The notes: a model not told the origin generated them from the sequence alone. DNA of 64,000 nucleotides from Fictibacillus phosphorivorans (GCF_007673525.1 NZ_VDZU01000001.1:1240001-1304000); one strand, 5' to 3'. Shown: positions 24,859 to 34,188, counted from the first letter of the stretch. Translations and numbers: made by a program.

Positions 24859-25455
24859 ATGATGACAACAATTGCATTCATCCGTCACGGTGAAACCGAT
24901 TGGAATACTGAAAAAAGAGCTCAAGGCTGCAAGGATATACCGCTTAATGACAACGGAAAGTATCAAGCAGAACGTTTAGCAAAAAGATTTGCAGATGAGA
25001 AATGGGATGCTATATATGCCAGTCCACTACTTAGAGCATTTCATACAGCTGAGGCTATCAGTGGTATAACAGGCTTAAACGTGATAGCCGATGAAAGGCT
25101 CCGTGAAATCTCATTTGGAGAAACAGAAGGTACCACTGAAATCGAACGAGTCGAACGCTGGGGAGAAAATTGGATGGATCTCGACTTAGGCAGAGAACCA
25201 AATGAAGATGCGGATCTTCGATGGAAAGCAGCTTTACAAGACATTATACAAAAGCATAAGGATGAAAAGGTTTTGATCATTACTCATGGTGCCTTGCTTG
25301 TAAGGATCTTTAAAGAGCTACTACAAGACGATACGGATCGCTGGTACGGTCTAAATAATACGTCCTTTTCGGTCTTTAATCTAAAAGCAGAAAACGATTG
25401 GACTTGTGAATTATTTAACTGTCAGAAACATCTTGAAACGAGTGCAACAATATAA
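24859..25455 (+). CDS. Histidine phosphatase superfamily (phosphoglycerate mutase-like) protein
   Basis: 198-residue two-histidine phosphatase. Catalytic RHG motif FIRHGETDWN at ~7-16, YASPLLRAFHTAEAI with the second arginine, the general acid in FGETEG, and the second histidine in ITHGALLVR at ~143. Could be a phosphatase acting on small sugar or nucleotide phosphates; substrate cannot be told from sequence. ATGATG start with GAGGAAGG upstream. Between etfA and trxA in B. subtilis I know of no such gene, so it may be an insertion. Confidence 0.88.
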   Translation: MMTTIAFIRHGETDWNTEKRAQGCKDIPLNDNGKYQAERLAKRFADEKWDAIYASPLLRAFHTAEAISGITGLNVIADERLREISFGETEGTTEIERVERWGENWMDLDLGREPNEDADLRWKAALQDIIQKHKDEKVLIITHGALLVRIFKELLQDDTDRWYGLNNTSFSVFNLKAENDWTCELFNCQKHLETSATI

Positions 25456-25569
25456 CGTTTGTCGAATTAAAAACTTGGGTACCATAAACGTGAGCAAACT
25501 ATTAGCAACTGTAACATATGTGGGATATACTTTGTTTACACTTTGTTATTTAAAAGGAGGGCCAAATAA

Positions 25570-25881
25570 ATGGCTATTGTTAATGCATCAGATCAAACAT
25601 TTAATACAGAAACGAACGAAGGTTTAGTACTTGCTGACTTTTGGGCACCATGGTGCGGACCTTGTAAAATGATCGCTCCTGTTCTTGAAGAAGTAGATCA
25701 AGAAATGGAAGAAGTAAAAGTAGTTAAGCTTGATGTTGATGAAAACCAAGAAACAGCTGGTAAATTCGGAGTTATGAGTATTCCAACTCTACTTGTTTTC
25801 AAAGACGGTCAAGTGGTAGATCAAGTTGTCGGTTTCCAACCGAAAGAAGCTTTAGTTGAACTATTAAACAAACATAAATAA
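25570..25881 (+). CDS. trxA: Thioredoxin
   Basis: Cytosolic disulfide reductase serving ribonucleotide reductase, methionine sulfoxide reductase and general protein thiols. 103 residues, one thioredoxin fold, active site [13 protein letters not shown] (Cys residues at ~28 and 31), cis-proline in [22 protein letters not shown] lies upstream of the ATG. Monocistronic, with its own strong terminator. A TATACT at 25526-25531 may be its -10 box. Confidence 0.97.
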   Translation: MAIVNASDQTFNTETNEGLVLADFWAPWCGPCKMIAPVLEEVDQEMEEVKVVKLDVDENQETAGKFGVMSIPTLLVFKDGQVVDQVVGFQPKEALVELLNKHK

Positions 25882-25890
25882 GGTTTATCC

Positions 25891-25920
25891 AAAAAAAGCC
25901 CGTTGCTCGGGCTTTTTTTT
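25891..25920 (+). terminator. terminator behind trxA
   Basis: AAAAAAAGCCCG / CGGGCTTTTTTTT with a 5-nt loop. Confidence 0.95.
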
Positions 25921-25938
25921 ATGCATTTTATAACTGCT

Positions 25939-25960
25939 CAATATTTTCTAGGAAATATTG
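25939..25960. promoter_or_regulatory. 22-bp palindrome upstream of uvrC
   Basis: CAATATTT TCTAGG AAATATTG: 8-bp perfect arms around a six-base centre that is itself near-symmetric. It lies in the promoter-side gap between the trxA terminator and uvrC and looks like an operator. It does not fit the Bacillus LexA box (CGAAC-N4-GTTCG). The regulator is unknown. Confidence 0.5.
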
Positions 25961-26065
25961 TCGATAAATGAAAATATGTGGTATTGAAATCATGATAGTA
26001 TAATGATCAGGTTGATACATGATATGATAATAGAAAAGACTGCTGAGAGTGAAGGGGGGAAGAAA

Positions 26066-27847
26066 TTGACCTCTATTTCTGTAAAACAAAAATTAATGTT
26101 GCTACCAGATCAACCGGGCTGCTATCTCATGAAGAATGAGTTCGGAAAAGTGATTTATGTTGGAAAAGCAAAAGTGTTAAAGAACCGTGTAAAGTCTTAT
26201 TTTTCTGGAACACATGATGGCAAAACACAAAGACTTGTAAGTGAGATCAGAGATTTTGAATACATCGTAACTTCTACCGAGATGGAAGCACTGGTCCTAG
26301 AGATGAATTTAATAAAGAAGCACGACCCTCGTTATAACGTGATGCTAAAAGATGATAAGAGCTATCCATACTTAAAGATTACTGCTGAAAAACAGCCACG
26401 ACTCCTATATATACGGAAGATAAAAAAAGACGGCGGAAAATATTTTGGTCCGTTCGTGAATGCTTATGCTGCCCAAGAAACGAAGAAACTTTTAGATCGT
26501 ATATTTCCGCTACGAAAGTGTGACACGATGCCTAAGCGGGTGTGTTTGTATTATCATATCGGCCAATGTTTAGGTCCATGCGTATATGATGTAACCGAAC
26601 AAGAAAACAAGCAGATGGTTGATGGCATTATAAAATTTCTTAATGGCGGTTACCAGGACGTTAAAAATGAGTTATCAGAAAAGATGCTAGAAGCCTCTGA
26701 AGCATTGAACTTTGAACGCGCTAAAGAGCTTCGAGATCAGATACAGCATATTGAAGCTGTTATGGAAAAGCAAAAGATGATGACGGCAGACTTGGTCGAT
26801 CGAGACGTGTTTGGCTACCATTTTGATAAAGGTTGGATGTGTGTACAAGTCTTCTTTATCAGACAAGGTAAAGTGATCGCCAGGGATATTTCTGTCTTTC
26901 CGTTTTATGGAGAGGCGAATGAAGATCTATTAACCTTTATTGGTCAGTTCTATCTGCAAAAGAATCATCTTCTGCCTAAAGAGATACTGCTTCCTCAAGA
27001 AGTTGATGCTAATCTTGTATCGGAACTTCTACAAGTAAAAGTATTGCAACCAAAAAAAGGACAAAAGAAAGAGCTAGTAGAGTTAGCAACTAAAAACGCA
27101 TCTTTAGCTCTTCACGAAAAATTTGCCCTGATTGAGCAAGATGAAGCGAGAACGATCAAAGCCGTTGAGAACCTTGGCGAAAGAATCGGAATTGCTGCTC
27201 CTTATCGTATCGAAGCGTTCGATAACTCGAATATACATGGAACAGATCCTGTTTCTGCGATGGTTGTTTTTGTTGATGGTAAACCTTATAAAAAGGATTA
27301 TCGAAAATACAAGATCAAATCTGTAGAAGGACCAGATGATTATGCTTCCATGAAAGAAGTTGTTCGCCGAAGATATACAAGAGTGTTAAGAGAAGAAGGA
27401 GAGCTTCCTAATCTGATTCTGATCGATGGTGGAAAAGGTCAGATATCAGCGGCTCAAGATGTATTAGAAAACGAGCTTAACTTATTTATTCCTGTAGCAG
27501 GTCTATCGAAAGATGAAAAGCATAGAACCTCACAGCTATGGATCGGTGATCCTCCAGAGATGATACACCTGGCTCGAAACAGTCAGGAATTTTATCTGTT
27601 GCAACGAATTCAAGATGAAGTTCATAGGTTTGCGATCTCTTTCCACCGAAAAGTTCGCTCTAAAAGTATGTTTGAGTCAACATTAGATAGCATTGCGGGT
27701 ATTGGTGACAAACGGAAGAAGATGCTTCTTCGCCATTTTGGATCATTAAAGAAGTTAAAAGAAGCTTCTGTTGATGAGATTCAAGCAGCAGGTGTACCTA
27801 AACCAGTAGCCGAGCTGATAGAAAAAGCATTTTTATCAAATGAGTAG
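26066..27847 (+). CDS. uvrC: Excinuclease ABC subunit C
   Basis: Makes both incisions in nucleotide excision repair with UvrB. 593 residues: N-terminal GIY-YIG nuclease ([30 protein letters not shown] at ~13-42), UVR motif ([20 protein letters not shown] at ~200), RNase H-like domain with [20 protein letters not shown] and [14 protein letters not shown], and C-terminal helix-hairpin-helix pair ([19 protein letters not shown]). I use TTG 26066, with GAAGGGGGG 6 bases upstream and a family-like N-terminus; upstream in-frame ATG 26003 would add 21 unrelated residues. Confidence 0.95.
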   Translation: MTSISVKQKLMLLPDQPGCYLMKNEFGKVIYVGKAKVLKNRVKSYFSGTHDGKTQRLVSEIRDFEYIVTSTEMEALVLEMNLIKKHDPRYNVMLKDDKSYPYLKITAEKQPRLLYIRKIKKDGGKYFGPFVNAYAAQETKKLLDRIFPLRKCDTMPKRVCLYYHIGQCLGPCVYDVTEQENKQMVDGIIKFLNGGYQDVKNELSEKMLEASEALNFERAKELRDQIQHIEAVMEKQKMMTADLVDRDVFGYHFDKGWMCVQVFFIRQGKVIARDISVFPFYGEANEDLLTFIGQFYLQKNHLLPKEILLPQEVDANLVSELLQVKVLQPKKGQKKELVELATKNASLALHEKFALIEQDEARTIKAVENLGERIGIAAPYRIEAFDNSNIHGTDPVSAMVVFVDGKPYKKDYRKYKIKSVEGPDDYASMKEVVRRRYTRVLREEGELPNLILIDGGKGQISAAQDVLENELNLFIPVAGLSKDEKHRTSQLWIGDPPEMIHLARNSQEFYLLQRIQDEVHRFAISFHRKVRSKSMFESTLDSIAGIGDKRKKMLLRHFGSLKKLKEASVDEIQAAGVPKPVAELIEKAFLSNE

Positions 27848-27887
27848 TTGCAGCCATTGAGTAACTTTGTTAAAATGAATCCAACTT

Positions 27888-28112
27888 TATAAATATGCCA
27901 TGCTTCGTATGAAGTGATGGTAGAGGAGCAGGAACCAATAGTAACCCATCTGAAGAGAAGAAGCTCTAGTGATGATGGTGGAAAGGGGATTCTTGCCGAA
28001 GTGTAAAAGGGCTTCTAGCCTTTTATGCTGGACCTGTATTGAATAAATACAGAGCTGTCACACAAGTCCCCCCAGGGTTTGTGTGGAGGACTATCTCACG
28101 AGGGGGAACAAA
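27888..28112 (+). promoter_or_regulatory. Lysine riboswitch (L-box) of lysC
   Basis: Conserved segments in order: AGAGGAGC near 27921, AGTAACCC near 27940, GAAAGGGGATTC near 27980, GCCGAAGTG near 27995, GCTGGACCTGTATTGA near 28028, ACAGAGCTGTCAC near 28050 and GGAGGACTATCTC near 28086. A terminator follows at 28133. Lysine binding should favour the terminator and lower lysC expression. Confidence 0.92.
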
Positions 28113-28132
28113 CTTGGCTTGCTACGGATTAT

Positions 28133-28168
28133 AGCAACAATAGGGTTTTTCCTTATTGTTGCTTTTTT
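28133..28168 (+). terminator. lysine-riboswitch terminator
   Basis: AGCAACAATAGG pairs with CCTTATTGTTGCT around a short T loop, then TTTTTT. Expression platform of the L-box; about 115 bp of apparently featureless leader follow before lysC. Confidence 0.9.
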
Positions 28169-28292
28169 GTATTTACTTTCAAATTAAGTGACCTGAAAGT
28201 ATACGTGCAAACTAAGCAGACGTGGTAATTTTAGCGTCAACAAACTTCTAATAAAAGAGATAGAATCTTACAACAAGAAGGGATTGGAGTAT

Positions 28293-29531
28293 ATGGGGAG
28301 AATCGTTCAAAAATTTGGTGGAACTAGTGTTGGCTCAGTTGAGCGAATACAAAATGTGGCGAAACGAATCATCCATGAAGTAGATGCAGGAAATGAAGTC
28401 GTGGTAGTCGTTTCAGCGATGGGTAAAACAACGGATGAACTTGTAAAGCTTGCTACAGATATTAGTCAGAACCCTTCCAAACGGGAGATGGATATGCTCC
28501 TTACGACGGGAGAACAGATTACGATCGCCCTATTGACGATGGCTCTGCATCAAGAAGGATATAAAGCTCAATCATTAACAGGATGGCAAGCGGGCATTCA
28601 AACAGAAGATACCTTTTCAAATGCAAGAATACTAGACATCGATTCAACGCGCATCTCTTCGCTGTTAAAAGATGGCCATATCGTGGTTGTTGCTGGATTT
28701 CAAGGGATTATTCCTGAAACAAAGGATATTGCCACTCTTGGTAGAGGTGGATCTGATACAACAGCCGTTGCGCTAGCAGCAGCTCTTAATGCAGATCGAT
28801 GTGATATCTATACCGATGTGACCGGTGTATATACGACTGATCCCCGTGTAGTGAATGCGGCTAGAAAACTACCTTCGATCTCTTATGATGAGATGTTAGA
28901 GATGGCCAACCTTGGTGCAGGTGTCTTACATCCGAGAGCGGTTGAGTTTGCTAAAAACTATAATATTACATTAGAAGTAAGATCAAGTATGAGTGAAGAG
29001 CGTGGAACATTAGTTGAGGAGGAAGTGTCTATGGAACAAAATTTAATGGTTAGAGGTCTTGCGTTTGAAGGAAACATAACAAAAATTACGGTCTCTTCAG
29101 TTCCTAATGAAATACATGCATTAGCGGAACTGTTTACGATTTTGGCTTCGAACGGCATAAACGTAGACATCATCATTCAAAATGTATTAAATGAAGAAAA
29201 AACGAATATTTCGTTCTCGATCAAATCAAATTCATTGTCTGCTACGCAAGAAGTACTTGCCGCACATCAATCGAAATTAGGATTTGAATCGATCAGTTAT
29301 GAACAAGGTCTGGCAAAGGTATCAATCGTTGGTTCTGGTATGATCTCAAATCCTGGTGTAGCAGCTAAAATGTTTAAAGCTCTGTCAGACGAAGAGATTA
29401 TGATCAAGATGGTTAGCACTTCTGAGATTAAAGTATCAACCGTTGTGAAACAAGAAGATATGATTAAGTCGATAGAAACGCTGCATGATGTGTTTGAGTT
29501 AGATGCTCGTGTTCCTGTTCAGAGCACGTAA
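28293..29531 (+). CDS. lysC: Aspartokinase II, lysine-sensitive (alpha subunit)
   Basis: Phosphorylates aspartate, the first step to lysine, threonine, methionine and diaminopimelate. 412 residues. Kinase domain begins IVQKFGGTSVGSVERIQNVAKRI; GRGGSDTTAVALAAAL and CDIYTDVTGVYTTDPR follow; two ACT domains fill the C-terminal third (from ~265), with VSIVGSGMISNPGVAAKMF. I use ATG 28293, with GAAGGG ~10 bases upstream and MGRIVQKFGG matching the family; TTG 28284 overlaps the binding site. Controlled by the upstream lysine riboswitch. Carries a nested in-frame start for the beta subunit. Confidence 0.95.
   Translation: MGRIVQKFGGTSVGSVERIQNVAKRIIHEVDAGNEVVVVVSAMGKTTDELVKLATDISQNPSKREMDMLLTTGEQITIALLTMALHQEGYKAQSLTGWQAGIQTEDTFSNARILDIDSTRISSLLKDGHIVVVAGFQGIIPETKDIATLGRGGSDTTAVALAAALNADRCDIYTDVTGVYTTDPRVVNAARKLPSISYDEMLEMANLGAGVLHPRAVEFAKNYNITLEVRSSMSEERGTLVEEEVSMEQNLMVRGLAFEGNITKITVSSVPNEIHALAELFTILASNGINVDIIIQNVLNEEKTNISFSIKSNSLSATQEVLAAHQSKLGFESISYEQGLAKVSIVGSGMISNPGVAAKMFKALSDEEIMIKMVSTSEIKVSTVVKQEDMIKSIETLHDVFELDARVPVQST
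29031..29531 (+). CDS. lysC: Aspartokinase II beta subunit (internal in-frame start of lysC)
   Basis: Inside lysC, GAGGAGG at 29016-29022 lies 8 bases before ATG 29031 (MEQNLMVRGLAFEG). Translation from there gives 166 residues containing only the two ACT regulatory domains. In B. subtilis lysC makes alpha and beta subunits from such an in-phase internal start, and the methionine lies at the equivalent position, so I infer the same here. Confidence 0.8.
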   Translation: MEQNLMVRGLAFEGNITKITVSSVPNEIHALAELFTILASNGINVDIIIQNVLNEEKTNISFSIKSNSLSATQEVLAAHQSKLGFESISYEQGLAKVSIVGSGMISNPGVAAKMFKALSDEEIMIKMVSTSEIKVSTVVKQEDMIKSIETLHDVFELDARVPVQST

Positions 29532-29542
29532 GACCAAACATT

Positions 29543-29572
29543 GAAAAAGCCGGCAATCCGCCGGCTTTTGTT
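29543..29572. terminator. bidirectional terminator lysC / yslB
   Basis: AAAAGCCGGC / GCCGGCTTTT, GC-rich with A- and T-runs on both sides, between convergent genes. Confidence 0.93.
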
Positions 29573-30017
29573 ATTCGATCGTATCTTTTTTATCCCATTG
29601 AACGGTGATAAAAACTTTGTTTCTTTTCATTGATTCTAAAGCTTCTGTTGTACATTTTTTTTGTAGCTGAACTTGTTCAGCAAGGAAGCCTGCTTCTAGG
29701 CTGAACGTTTGATGAGTGAAGTTTTCCATTCGCTGCATGATCAGTTGAGAGTTTAGAGAGAAATTCATCTCTGTTTTTGAAGCTTCAATCATCTCAAGAG
29801 TGCCCCAGCCAGCTTCAACAAAAAAAGCGTGAACTTCTTCCATCGTATGTAAAGGATATTTTCTAGCCAAGTGTCTTCCTGCCCAATAGAGAATATTTCG
29901 TTCTTGTTTGCCAAGAAGTTCAGGCAATAAGTCGCTTCGTAGGATCTCATACCCAAAAGCTGAAACAGAAAGCTGTTCTACAGGGGTGTTTTCATCCTTT
30001 GTCTTTTGTTTAAACAT
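29571..30017 (-). CDS. yslB: DUF2507 protein YslB
   Basis: 148-residue soluble protein of unknown function. DUF2507 signature SVSAFGYEILRSDLLPELLGKQERNILYWAGRHLARKYP at ~18-56, then FVEAGWGTLEMIEASKTEMNFSLNS; the fold resembles 4-vinyl-reductase (V4R)-like small-molecule binding proteins, an inference from family lore. AGAAGGG precedes the ATG on the minus strand. Placed between lysC and sdhC, exactly as in B. subtilis. Confidence 0.88.
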   Translation of the reverse strand: MFKQKTKDENTPVEQLSVSAFGYEILRSDLLPELLGKQERNILYWAGRHLARKYPLHTMEEVHAFFVEAGWGTLEMIEASKTEMNFSLNSQLIMQRMENFTHQTFSLEAGFLAEQVQLQKKCTTEALESMKRNKVFITVQWDKKDTIE

Positions 30018-30146
30018 TCTGCATCCCTTCTTTCTAATTTTTATTATAACGGGAAAGCGGTTTAAACTCTATAGCAACTATCAGTATTTGTCGAAAATCT
30101 TAAAGCTCTAAAAGCGTTGGTGTATCAAGAAAATTTACGTATTTAG

Positions 30147-30161
30147 TTGTTAGCGTTTTCT
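30147..30161 (+). promoter_or_regulatory. candidate cre site at the sdhC promoter
   Basis: TTGTTAGCGTTTTCT fits cre (WTGNAANCGNWWNCW) with one mismatch (T for A at position 5) and its last base is the first base of the -35 box. A weaker cre-like sequence (two mismatches) lies at 30248-30262 in the untranslated leader. Confidence 0.4.
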
Positions 30162-30189
30162 TGACGGTGTCAAACGATGGGAGTAAAAT
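30161..30189 (+). promoter_or_regulatory. sigma-A promoter of sdhCAB
   Basis: TTGACG at 30161-30166, 17-bp spacer, TAAAAT at 30184-30189. The ~130-nt leader contains a small CCTCT/AGAGG hairpin at about 30232-30244. Confidence 0.75.
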
Positions 30190-30321
30190 GGACATGTTGC
30201 TAGTTAATTAAGCTAATTGTTTAACACTCATCCTCTAAAAGAGGAAACTTAAAACGCTTACATGTGGAGAGGAACAAAGATTAGCAGCCAGAGAGAGGCT
30301 AAATTTGAAGGGGGCAAGAGA

Positions 30322-30930
30322 ATGGCTGGCAGTAGAGATTTTATTAACAGAAGAATTCATTCATTATTAGGAGTAATTCCGATCGGGATTTTTCTCGTGC
30401 AGCATTTAGTTGTGAACCATTTTGCGACGAGGGATGCTGAAGCATTTAACAAAGCAGCACATTTTATGGAAAGTTTACCGTTTCGAATCTTCCTAGAAAC
30501 GTTTGTGATCTACTTACCAATTTTGTTTCATGCCGTGTATGGACTTTACATTACGTTTCAAGCGAAAAACAATGTTACCCGCTACGGCTATTTCCGCAAC
30601 ATGATGTTCCTCGTTCAGCGTGTAACAGGCGTTATCACATTAGTTTTTATCGCTTGGCACGTATGGGAAACACGTGTACAAGCTGCGTTCGGACAAGAAG
30701 TAAACTTTGATATGATGGCAGACATCTTAAGCTCTCCATTCATGGTTGCCTTCTATCTTGTAGGTGTTTTATCAGCAGTATTCCATTTTGCTAACGGATT
30801 ATGGTCGTTCTTTGTCAGCTGGGGCCTTACAGTTTCGCCTCGTTCACAGAAAATTTCAACATACGTAACAATGGGTGTTTTTGTTGCACTTGCAATTGTT
30901 AGCGTAAGAACAATCTTTGCATTCATTTAA
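30322..30930 (+). CDS. sdhC: Succinate dehydrogenase cytochrome b558 subunit
   Basis: Di-haem membrane anchor of complex II, linking succinate oxidation to menaquinone. 202 residues with five membrane helices. His28, His70, His113 and His155 fall at the same positions as the four haem ligands reported for B. subtilis SdhC. ATG 30322 has GAAGGGGG 7 bases upstream; an upstream in-frame ATG at 30262 would add 20 polar residues and lacks a site. First gene of sdhCAB. Confidence 0.96.
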   Translation: MAGSRDFINRRIHSLLGVIPIGIFLVQHLVVNHFATRDAEAFNKAAHFMESLPFRIFLETFVIYLPILFHAVYGLYITFQAKNNVTRYGYFRNMMFLVQRVTGVITLVFIAWHVWETRVQAAFGQEVNFDMMADILSSPFMVAFYLVGVLSAVFHFANGLWSFFVSWGLTVSPRSQKISTYVTMGVFVALAIVSVRTIFAFI

Positions 30931-30945
30931 AAGGGGTGAGACAAA

Positions 30946-32706
30946 TTGAGTAATCAGAAAATTATTGTTGTTGGCGGAGGTCTCGCCGGTTTAATGGCTA
31001 CAATCAAAGCAGCTGAGGCTGGTGTTAATGTTGACCTCTTTTCAGTTGTTCCAGTAAAACGTTCGCATTCTGTTTGTGCTCAAGGTGGCATAAACGGTGC
31101 TGTAAATACAAAAGGTGAAGGAGATTCACCGTGGGAGCATTTTGATGACTCTGTTTACGGTGGAGACTTCTTAGCAAACCAACCTCCTGTAAAAGCGATG
31201 TGTGACGCGGCGCCAGGAATCATTCATCTAATGGACCGCATGGGTGTAATGTTTAATAGAACGCCTGAAGGATTACTTGACTTCCGTCGTTTTGGAGGAA
31301 CGCAGCATCATCGTACTGCATTTGCCGGTGCAACAACGGGTCAGCAATTATTGTACGCACTAGATGAGCAAGTTCGCCGCCACGAGGTGGCAGGTCTTGT
31401 CACGAAATATGAAGGATGGGAATTCTTATCTGCTATTATTGATGACGAAGGACAATGTCGAGGAATCACCGCACAAAACTTGAAAACGATGGAGATCGTA
31501 AGTTTCCCTGCGGATGCCGTTATTATGGCGACTGGCGGCCCTGGTATCATTTTCGGTAAATCTACGAACTCTGTTATTAATACAGGTGGAGCAGCATCAG
31601 CTCTTTATCAGCAAGGTGTTTATTATGCGAACGGTGAGTTCATTCAAATTCACCCGACTGCCATTCCTGGTGATGACAAGCTTCGTTTAATGAGTGAATC
31701 AGCACGTGGTGAAGGTGGACGTGTTTGGACATATAAAGATGGAAAGCCTTGGTACTTCCTAGAAGAGAAATATCCAGCATACGGTAACCTTGTTCCTCGT
31801 GATATCGCTACACGTGAAATCTTCCACGTTTGCGTTGATCTAAAGCTAGGAATCAATGGTGAGAACATGGTATACCTTGATCTTTCACACAAAGACCCTA
31901 AAGAGCTTGATATTAAGCTTGGTGGAATCATTGAGATCTATGAAAAGTTCATGGGTGATGATCCTCGTAAAGTTCCTATGAAAATCTTCCCTGCGGTTCA
32001 CTATTCAATGGGCGGAATGTGGGTTGATTATGATCAGATGACGAACATTCCAGGTCTATTTGCAGCTGGTGAATGTGAGTATCAGTATCATGGTGCTAAT
32101 AGATTAGGAGCTAACTCGCTGCTTTCAGCTATTTTTGGCGGTATGGAAGCTGGCCCATCAGCTGTTAGATATATTCGAGGATTGGAAAAAACAGTTGAGG
32201 ATGTACCTTCTACTGTGTTTGATAACCAAGTTAAAAAAGATCAAGAGGTATACAACAACATTCTTTCTATGGATGGAACTGAGAATGCTTATGTGATCCA
32301 TAAAGAACTTGGAGAATGGATGACAGATAACGTAACGGTTGTTAGATACAACGATAAATTAAAACAAACGGATGAAAAGATCCAAGAATTGATGCAGCGT
32401 TACAAAAACATCAATATTAACGATACATCCAAGTGGAGTAATCAAGGTGCATCCTTTACTCGTCAGCTATGGCACATGCTTCAGCTTGCTCGTGTTATAA
32501 CGCTGGGCGCACTAAACCGTGATGAAAGCCGTGGAGCTCATTACAAACCAGACTTTCCTGAACGTAATGATGAGCAATGGTTAAAAACAACAAAAGCGAA
32601 ATTCAATCCAACAACGAACGGACCAGAATTCGAGTATGAAGAAGTAGATGTTTCGCTTATCCAGCCACGTAAACGTGACTATTCTAAGAAGAAGGCAGGG
32701 GTGTAA
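30946..32706 (+). CDS. sdhA: Succinate dehydrogenase flavoprotein subunit
   Basis: Oxidises succinate to fumarate with covalently bound FAD. 586 residues. FAD dinucleotide fold IIVVGGGLAGLMATIKAAEAG at the N-terminus, the histidyl-FAD region KRSHSVCAQGGINGA (~35-48), active-site stretches FIQIHPTAIPG and SESARGEGGRVW, and GECEYQYHGANRLGANSLLSAIFGG. TTG start with AAAGGGGTG upstream. 15 bp after sdhC and 2 bp before sdhB. Confidence 0.97.
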   Translation: MSNQKIIVVGGGLAGLMATIKAAEAGVNVDLFSVVPVKRSHSVCAQGGINGAVNTKGEGDSPWEHFDDSVYGGDFLANQPPVKAMCDAAPGIIHLMDRMGVMFNRTPEGLLDFRRFGGTQHHRTAFAGATTGQQLLYALDEQVRRHEVAGLVTKYEGWEFLSAIIDDEGQCRGITAQNLKTMEIVSFPADAVIMATGGPGIIFGKSTNSVINTGGAASALYQQGVYYANGEFIQIHPTAIPGDDKLRLMSESARGEGGRVWTYKDGKPWYFLEEKYPAYGNLVPRDIATREIFHVCVDLKLGINGENMVYLDLSHKDPKELDIKLGGIIEIYEKFMGDDPRKVPMKIFPAVHYSMGGMWVDYDQMTNIPGLFAAGECEYQYHGANRLGANSLLSAIFGGMEAGPSAVRYIRGLEKTVEDVPSTVFDNQVKKDQEVYNNILSMDGTENAYVIHKELGEWMTDNVTVVRYNDKLKQTDEKIQELMQRYKNININDTSKWSNQGASFTRQLWHMLQLARVITLGALNRDESRGAHYKPDFPERNDEQWLKTTKAKFNPTTNGPEFEYEEVDVSLIQPRKRDYSKKKAGV

Positions 32707-32708
32707 GA

Positions 32709-33464
32709 ATGAGCACAAAAATGGTGAAATTCGTCATCTCAAGACAGGATAACCCAGAAACTGCCCCATATTTAGAAGAGTTTGAGATTCCTCATCGTCC
32801 TAACATGAACGTAATATCTGCTCTTATGGAAATTCGTAGAAACCCTGTTAACGCAAAAGGGGAAGCTACGACTCCCGTTACTTGGGAGATGGGTTGTTTA
32901 GAAGAAGTTTGTGGCGCATGTTCAATGGTAATCAACGGAAAGCCAAGACAATCTTGTACGGCTCTTGTTGATCAATTGGAACAGCCAATTCGTCTTGAAC
33001 CAATGAAAACATTTCCGGTTGTCCGTGATTTGGCGATCGATAGAAGTAGAATGTTTGATGCGCTTAAACGAGTTAAAGCTTGGATTCCAATCGATGGGAC
33101 GTATGATCTTGGACCAGGTCCTCGTATGCCTGAAACAAAGCGTCAATGGGCATATGAACTTTCGAAATGTATGACATGCGGTGTTTGTTTAGAAGCATGT
33201 CCGAACGTAAATACAAATTCCGACTTTATCGGACCAGCACCTTTATCGCAAGTTCGTCTGTTTAATGCTCATCCAACTGGTGAGATGAACAAGGAAGAAC
33301 GTTTGAACGCGATCATGGATGACGGTGGGCTTGCAGAGTGTGGTAACTCTCAAAACTGTGTGCAGTCTTGTCCTAAAGGTATTCCTTTAACAACATCAAT
33401 TGCTGCACTTAACCGTGATACAAGCTTCCAAGCATTTAAGAACTTCTTTGGCAGTGATCGTTAA
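32709..33464 (+). CDS. sdhB: Succinate dehydrogenase iron-sulfur subunit
   Basis: Electron-transfer subunit of complex II with three clusters. 251 residues. Plant-type [2Fe-2S] ligands in CLEEVCGACSMVINGKPRQSC at ~63-83; [4Fe-4S] CMTCGVCLEACP at ~156-167; [3Fe-4S]-type and last Cys in CGNSQNCVQSCPKGIPL at ~213. Translationally linked to sdhA. A terminator follows. Confidence 0.97.
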   Translation: MSTKMVKFVISRQDNPETAPYLEEFEIPHRPNMNVISALMEIRRNPVNAKGEATTPVTWEMGCLEEVCGACSMVINGKPRQSCTALVDQLEQPIRLEPMKTFPVVRDLAIDRSRMFDALKRVKAWIPIDGTYDLGPGPRMPETKRQWAYELSKCMTCGVCLEACPNVNTNSDFIGPAPLSQVRLFNAHPTGEMNKEERLNAIMDDGGLAECGNSQNCVQSCPKGIPLTTSIAALNRDTSFQAFKNFFGSDR

Positions 33465-33476
33465 AGAATCATACAG

Positions 33477-33504
33477 AGCTTCTCTCATCAGGGAGAAGCT
33501 TTTT
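33477..33504 (+). terminator. terminator behind sdhB
   Basis: Perfect AGCTTCTC / GAGAAGCT stem followed by TTTT. Confidence 0.9.
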
Positions 33505-33565
33505 AAAAACCAAATAACTGAATAGCGATTCATAAAATATCTGTATAGGAGAGGCGGTAAAGAAT

Positions 33566-34033
33566 TTGGCTAGGCAAGATTACATATCAAATATGGATGA
33601 TTGGCAAAAGGGCTTTTCTTTTTATCACGAATTGCAAGTGCGTTTTGGTGAGATCGACGGATTTGGCCACGTGAATAATACGAATATCTTTACTTATATG
33701 GAAGAATCACGAATCGCGATGTTTAAGGAACTGGGTTTGATGACTGACTGGGGTGCTCCTGATTCAGAAGTGATTCCAGTTGTGGCAGACCTTCAATGTG
33801 ACTATTTGGCTCAGATCATGTACGATGAAAAATTAAAAGTGTATGTGAAAATTAATGAAGTAGGCTCGTCTTCCATCGACATACACTATTTAGGCATAAA
33901 CGAGAAGAAGATTCCTGTATTTACAGGAAGGGGTGCTATCGTACAGATTTCTAGACGAGAGGGACGTCCTGTAAAGTGGAATGAAGAGCTAAAAAACCAA
34001 CTATATAATTTTTCTAAAGAAGCCCATGTATGA
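33566..34033 (+). CDS. ysmA: Hotdog-fold acyl-CoA thioesterase (YsmA-like)
   Basis: 155-residue 4-hydroxybenzoyl-CoA thioesterase-type hotdog protein; probable cytosolic acyl-CoA hydrolase. The active-site helix region RFGEIDGFGHVNNTNIFTYMEESRIAMF at ~27-54 carries the catalytic Asp (EIDGFGHVNN). TTG start with GGAGAGGCGG upstream. Between sdhB and gerE as in B. subtilis. The natural acyl substrate is not evident. Confidence 0.87.
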   Translation: MARQDYISNMDDWQKGFSFYHELQVRFGEIDGFGHVNNTNIFTYMEESRIAMFKELGLMTDWGAPDSEVIPVVADLQCDYLAQIMYDEKLKVYVKINEVGSSSIDIHYLGINEKKIPVFTGRGAIVQISRREGRPVKWNEELKNQLYNFSKEAHV

Positions 34034-34050
34034 AAATGGGCTTTTTTTTA
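34021..34050 (+). terminator. terminator overlapping the ysmA 3' end
   Basis: AGCCCAT / ATGGGCT stem with T8; the left arm lies inside the last codons of ysmA. Confidence 0.9.
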
Positions 34051-34095
34051 TGGTTTATCCGTAATATTCTTCATACTTTTTAAATGAACCAAGTC

Positions 34096-34123
34096 ACTCC
34101 CATCTGATTCTTTACATACTATA
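34096..34123 (+). promoter_or_regulatory. sigma-K-type promoter of gerE
   Basis: CATACTATA at 34115-34123 fits the sigma-K -10 consensus CATANNNTA; an AC dinucleotide lies at 34096-34097, 17 bp upstream, the expected -35. gerE is a known sigma-K gene. Confidence 0.65.
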
Positions 34124-34188
34124 TGTTGACTAAATACTTCCAATATTCGTTGGCGGTTCCTAAACCCTAGCAAGGAGGGGTGAATTCA

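Noticed and set aside
25921..26065. LexA (SOS) box for uvrC
   Set aside because: No CGAAC-N4-GTTCG-like sequence in the upstream region; the palindrome there has a different sequence.
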